Assembly (NCBI GenBank): GCA_021432635.1
Contig: MU270039.1
Location: 1 to 64,000 of the forward strand
Direction of reading: 5' to 3'
Source: Thozetella sp. PMI_491
Lineage: Eukaryota > Ascomycota > Sordariomycetes > Chaetosphaeriales > Chaetosphaeriaceae
Length of the DNA stretch: 64,000 bases
Shown: positions 60,901-64,000 of the stretch, piece after piece
How the letters are laid out: every line of letters begins with the position of its first letter
Position numbering within the stretch: the stretch's first letter is position 1
Notes under the pieces: model-generated
Seen by the model: the letters and a program-made list of their open reading frames with translations, nothing else
What the model was told of the DNA's origin: nothing
Database searches by the model: none
Program-made: the position numbers and the translations under genes

Positions 60901-62691
60901 TTACCTTAATTATATAAAGACCTATAATAAGTTAAAATAACCTTATTAATATATTAATAGTAAAGTAAAAGAGTAGCTAATAAAAATATAGTTAAAACTA
61001 TATTTATATAAGCTAAATAATAGTCTATAAAAACTATATATAATACCTTAAACAGGTCTTAAGGGGTAAAAGCTTAGCTATAAGAAGAGAAATATATTTA
61101 ATACTAATACTAAGGCTATAATAAAGACTAATCCTTAAGATCCTTAAGTTTAAAGCCTTTAAGATTCCTACTTATATAAGGGAAGGGTTCTCTTCTTAGA
61201 TTTAATCCTAATTTAGCTTTAAATCTCTTATATTTCCTACCTAACTCTTAGGCTACTTATAGCCTATACTAGAGTCGTACTAGCTATTTTTTCTTATTTA
61301 AGAACCTTTTAGGTTCTACTTATAGCTGTATGTCTTATTATAAAGTTATATACTCTAAGGCTTTACACTATAAATAAAAGCTATATATTATATACTTATT
61401 AGATTACTTTAATATAAGCTAAAGCTTAAAGAAAATCTCTTTTATCCTTTTTACTTAAGAAAGTAAAGCTAATATAAAATAATTATTAGTAAGTATTTAC
61501 CCTAACTATATTAAAAAGAGGCATCTTATATTTATTAGTCTTATAAGTAGAATCTAAGATTAATAAGTTAGGATAAGCTTTTAAATAAGTTAAAAAAGCT
61601 AGGTAGGCAAATAAGATTACTATAATTATACTAGTACTTTTATTATATTAGATATAGCTTTAAAAGCTCTTATTATTAAGTTAGTTAGTTAAAATATAAA
61701 CTAGATTTTAGCCCTTATAATTATTAGTTTATATATTAAATAACTAGTTATATATATCTTATTATATAAAGAAATCTATAGTTTATTATATATATACTAA
61801 GATATTTTTTAGCTTTATACTAGTATTAGATAGTTTTATAACTACTTTTTAATCTACTACTTATAAGTAATAATAAGCTTGATAAGCTAATAGATAAGAA
61901 CTTAGCTTATAGTTATAGATTAAATATTATAGATCTAAATAATATTAAAAAGTCTAGCTAGTCTTATTAAGAGCTTTCTTAGCTAGTATTAAGAACTAAT
62001 AATTAGTTCCACATATAATTATTCATTATTAACAAAGGGTAGTTAGATTAGCTAGTTAACCTTATTAATCACAAGTATATATAATTACTTACTTTCCTAA
62101 TTTTTACTTAGAAGATTTACTATTTATAAAGACATATCCTCTAGTTAATACCTATTTATTAATAGAATAAAAAAGCTCCTCTTAAGAGTTAAACTTACCT
62201 TTAAGGGGAGGTAATCAGCTAGAAATAAAGCTATATTAATCAAGCTTATATTATATTACTTAGGTTTAAGATCTTTTATGAGACACATTTATATAGATAT
62301 AGTAGATATTACTAGTGTAATATATAGGGGGGGTAGGGGGGGTAGTTTAACTAGCTTACTAGCTGTTTTTTTTTTACTTTTTTTACTTTTACTACTTTTA
62401 CTACGCTTTTTACTAGTTAATATTTACAATATTTACAACTATATATCTATTATACTAGCTAGCTGCTTTATTTTTTAAAATATAAGGGCATATAATCTTA
62501 GATATAGTGGTTGTAGATTATCCCTCTCCCCCCTCCCTTATATAAGAGATCCTAGGGTTAGGGTCTAGGCTTACCTAATATTAACAGTACCCACTAGATA
62601 ATAAAGCAGTAGTACCTACTGCTATATAGGACCCCTAACGACCTATATATACTTATAGAAAACCACAGCTCCATGCCAGCCAAATTCGGTA
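57901..62691. other. AT-rich transposon graveyard, no assignable gene
   Basis: 58000-60300 is a plausible place for the endonuclease and 60300-62200 for the first ORF of the LINE, but no motif was certain. 62340-62420 is a low-complexity T-rich stretch (TTTTACT repeats) whose open frame of Leu/Phe codons is not credible as a gene. From about 62510 the composition becomes mixed. Confidence 0.35.
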
Positions 62692-63128
62692 ACGTAGTCT
62701 ATAGGTGGGCCGATTATATATGTGGGCCAATCACTTATTATTATATACTAAATCATGATTTTCTCAACAGCCTTTCACATGTAAATATAAAGGAATCTCT
62801 TTATAAATAAAGTTATAATCTATCCCAAGGTTTTATATATATATATAATTTTCTTAAGAGTTTTAAAAAACTTTATTATATAATAATTAAGGAGAAAAGA
62901 AAGAGTAGAGACATATATCTCTAATTTTCTATTATTATATTTAAGAAAATTTTAGAAAATATTTTTAAACCGATTATTTAATTTTATATTCTTATTAGAA
63001 AAGTAATATAAAGTATTATGTTTTACTATAAAGAATTAGGGGCTTAAAGTTGGTAAGAAAATCACGATTTAATATGTGATAATAAGTGATCGGCCCACAT
63101 ATATGATCGGCCCACCTATGGACTACGT
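62692..63128. mobile_element. MITE with long inverted repeats (437 bp)
   Basis: The ends are ACGTAGTCTATAGGTGGGCC and the inverse of ACGTAGTCCATAGGTGGGCC. The arms match for roughly 75 bp, including TATATGTGGGCC, ATCACTTATTAT and a block ending GATTTTCT. TA flanks both sides (62690-62691 and 63129-63130), as after Tc1/mariner-type insertion. The centre is AT-rich with no coding capacity. Differences between the arms are mostly C/T or G/A transitions, consistent with RIP. Confidence 0.8.
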
Positions 63129-63130
63129 TA

Positions 63131-63560
63131 GTCTAAACTATGACCACATGCTGTTTTTTTGGAACTAAGGAGATAAGACGGCCACTTATCCGACGGGGGT
63201 GTATGTAGTGGAGGACGGCATGGGCCAACCTAGACTAGAATAGTGGAGAGAGATGATAAGGGGATCGGGCTCCGACCATTCGCGCTGTAGGCAATGGATA
63301 TTTTTGGATTCTGTTTCGCTCCTCCTGGAGAGCTTCCTGTTTGTTGCCGCATGATTCTTCCCGCTCGACGGCGCTTCACCGAGCTGAGAGGACGAGTTCG
63401 AGAGAATGAATCTAGAAACGCTCGACAACGGGCTACACGACGGCGCTGGTCGGCCGAAGCGCTCGTCTATTGCATGCCGAAGGTTCGTTTCCTCCAAAGG
63501 ATGGAATTCGTGGCTGCGATAGCCTTGATATCCCGACATACCACTTACACAGCCTCGGTT
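63131..63560. other. GC-normal region, overlapping open frames without recognised product
   Basis: Both strands carry open frames of 100-140 codons over 63186-63713. They overlap one another and none shows a recognisable domain, so I do not call a gene. Confidence 0.35.
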
Positions 63561-63571
63561 CAATCCCTAGA

Positions 63572-63650
63572 TGTCGTCGGCTCCGAACAAAGTGTATGCA
63601 GGACGACAGGCCCGTACCGTGCATACCCTGCCGCCAGGCCGGACCCAGAG
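63572..63650 (+). pseudogene. Decayed Zn2Cys6 transcription-factor finger
   Basis: The plus frame reads PRCRRLRTKC then VPCIPCRQAG. Fungal Zn2Cys6 fingers follow C-x2-C-x6-C ... C-x2-C-x6-C, typically '.C.RCRRLRTKC ... PC.PCRQAGREC'. Four of six cysteines fit (RC, KC, PC and PC); the first is Ser and the last is missing (PREA in place of a Cys). An intron before 'RC' could restore the first cysteine, but the missing sixth argues for decay. A stop follows at about 63665. Confidence 0.4.
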
Positions 63651-63713
63651 AAGCAAGTTCATGGTAGGGTTGGCAGGTTGCATTACTTCAGTTCCCTTCT
63701 GATGGGCGCTTGA

Positions 63714-64000
63714 TTCATTAGTTCATACCCTGTCCGGGGTGACAATGCAGACAGAACAGTAAGAACCTTTCTTAACCGTACGGCATGGGCGATGAAATTT
63801 GAGCGTTAGTTTCGAATGCGGCGTGCAATGCTCGAGAGCATATCCTCATCCAGGTATGCTTGCTCCAATTTCATCTACATTGATGGGCTTTCGATAGGTA
63901 CTAACTCTGGATTATTATGAAGCGAGAGCCACGATGCCTCCAGAGTGTGCGTGCCATCCGATATACTCCCCTGCATTTTAACTCATAGCTTGTAGAGAAC
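63714..64000. other. Right edge, nothing recognised
   Basis: Normal composition with no convincing coding frame. A gene could continue past the window. Confidence 0.3.

Noticed and set aside
62278-62478. 66-codon Leu/Phe-rich frame resembling a membrane peptide
   Set aside because: It is produced by a low-complexity TTTTACT-type tract in AT-rich DNA, with no context for a gene.
63541-63590. tRNA-like T-arm (GGTTCAATCCC)
   Set aside because: No acceptor, D or anticodon arms could be paired around it.

Overview
The window looks like genomic DNA of a filamentous ascomycete (Pezizomycotina) with a strongly compartmentalised genome. Long AT-rich blocks (about 1-14030, 15132-29480, 40500-42560 and 47950-62690) have very little CpA or CpG and abundant TpA. 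They carry dense TAA/TAG stops where transposon proteins would have Gln or Trp codons, the usual mark of repeat-induced point mutation (RIP). Between them lie islands of normal base composition holding spliced genes with short fungal introns (GT-AG, CTAAC-like branch sites). I saw no rRNA, tRNA, CRISPR or bacterial-type features.

Layout. 1-1898: 3' end of a chromodomain Ty3/gypsy retrotransposon. 2151-13298: a complete but RIP-ruined copy of the same family on the minus strand, bounded by 420-bp LTRs and a 5-bp target duplication, with a 3,424-bp Mutator-like (MULE) DNA transposon nested inside it. 14031-15131: a GC-rich island with near-identical ankyrin repeats and a 10-N assembly gap. 17363-28463: a truncated MULE joined to a third gypsy copy, which holds a second 3,424-bp MULE. 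29583-32083: a hAT transposase gene broken by only one stop. 32153-32575: antisense remnant of a LINE first ORF. 33102-38914: an intact five-exon NOD-like receptor gene (nucleoside-phosphorylase-like N domain, NACHT, ZZ finger, conserved C-terminal segments). 39250-44250: small terminal-inverted-repeat elements and a recurrent hairpin-bearing end motif. 44494-46859: an intact five-exon AAA+ ATPase gene. 47950-62690: RIP-degraded Ty1/copia and LINE relics. 62692-63128: a MITE with long inverted repeats. 63129-64000: a second GC-normal stretch with a decayed Zn2Cys6-like motif.

Working picture. Only two genes appear intact, the NLR (non-self recognition or programmed cell death type) and the AAA+ ATPase. 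They sit in a roughly 15-kb island hemmed in by transposons, a setting typical of fast-evolving accessory genes. Nesting gives a relative history: gypsy elements first, MULEs inserted into them, then RIP of both, while the hAT copy was barely affected. All exon junctions, target duplications and repeat ends were read by eye; family names rest on motif recognition without database search.
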